Shown here: piece by piece, positions 63,916 through 64,000 of the stretch
How the letters are laid out: each line of letters begins with the position of its first letter
Position numbering within the stretch: position 1 is the stretch's first letter
Assembly (NCBI GenBank): GCA_050084515.1
Contig: CM114272.1
Span: 30,070,001 to 30,134,000 of the forward strand
Source: Blasia pusilla
Taxonomy: Eukaryota > Marchantiophyta > Marchantiopsida > Blasiales
Direction of reading: 5' to 3'
Length of the DNA: 64,000 nucleotides
Program-made: the position numbers and the translations under genes
The notes under the pieces: model-generated
Told to the model about the DNA's origin: nothing
Seen by the model: only the letters and a program-made list of their open reading frames with translations
Databases searched by the model: none

Positions 63916-64000
63916 AAGGAAGCAAAACCAGTCATTATGCTCACGCTACAAAACTTACCTTTGAAGGTTCTGAGTTAAAGAAAATATTCTTGGAGTGGAG

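Noticed and set aside
1-64000. tRNA, rRNA or snoRNA genes
   Set aside because: No cloverleaf with conserved A and B boxes and no rRNA core words were noticed; a tRNAscan or Infernal run would be decisive.

Overview
This is a stretch of plant nuclear heterochromatin, built almost entirely from decayed transposable elements and duplicated gene fragments. The case for a plant is three-fold: Ty3/gypsy polyproteins, an SRA/YDG (methylcytosine-reader) protein of the kind found at the N-terminal side of plant SUVH proteins, and exon remnants with GT..AG splice sites. One candidate intron in a glyoxalase-like remnant is only 52-53 nt, which would fit a compact lineage such as a lycophyte or bryophyte, but I cannot name the species. 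I see no bacterial operons, rRNA, tRNA or CRISPR array.

Layout. 1-1800: gypsy fragment (minus). 1880-5835: inverted mosaic of glyoxalase-like and SRA-gene fragments. 5835-7930: repeat-derived sequence. 7930-10600: gypsy fragment (minus) with an integrase and a DNA-methyltransferase remnant. 10600-16500: a degenerate tandem array and non-coding modules carrying two exon remnants. 16505-18154: the only intact gene, an SRA-domain protein (minus), with a three-copy upstream repeat. 18.9-23.1 kb: AT-rich non-coding sequence. 23.1-23.9: glyoxalase and SRA fragments joined by a perfect 46-bp palindrome. 23.8-36.1: a large inverted duplication whose loop and right arm hold the most complete gypsy element (plus, 27.46-34.06 kb). 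36.1-40.5: SRA/glyoxalase mosaics again, largely the mirror image of 1.9-4.3 kb. 41.1-42.5: unshared sequence. 42.56-52.69: a second direct copy of 11.6-23.3, with its SRA gene frameshifted. 54.1-64.0: a second direct copy of 6.5-15.5, with a longer methyltransferase-bearing gypsy copy.

The main discovery candidate is a C5-cytosine DNA methyltransferase domain inside the polyprotein of the gypsy element, between protease and reverse transcriptase. In the plus-strand copy it lies in one reading frame of about 407 codons broken only by stop codons, with motif I (DLFGG), the PCQ and ENV catalytic motifs, an RLWWTN block and a C-terminal ERAMGFP block. Remnants of the same domain sit in two minus-strand copies of a clearly different gypsy family, so it is not a one-off insertion. 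The same window repeatedly carries an SRA-only protein, a reader of methylated cytosine. I infer no proven partnership, but a retroelement-borne writer next to an amplified reader is unusual.

A second theme is mechanism. Breakpoints and internal sites across the window carry short fold-back hairpins and local tandem duplications that paralogous copies lack, alongside kilobase-scale inverted duplications. This looks like repeated template-switch or fold-back repair, or in part an assembly artefact, and should be checked with long reads.
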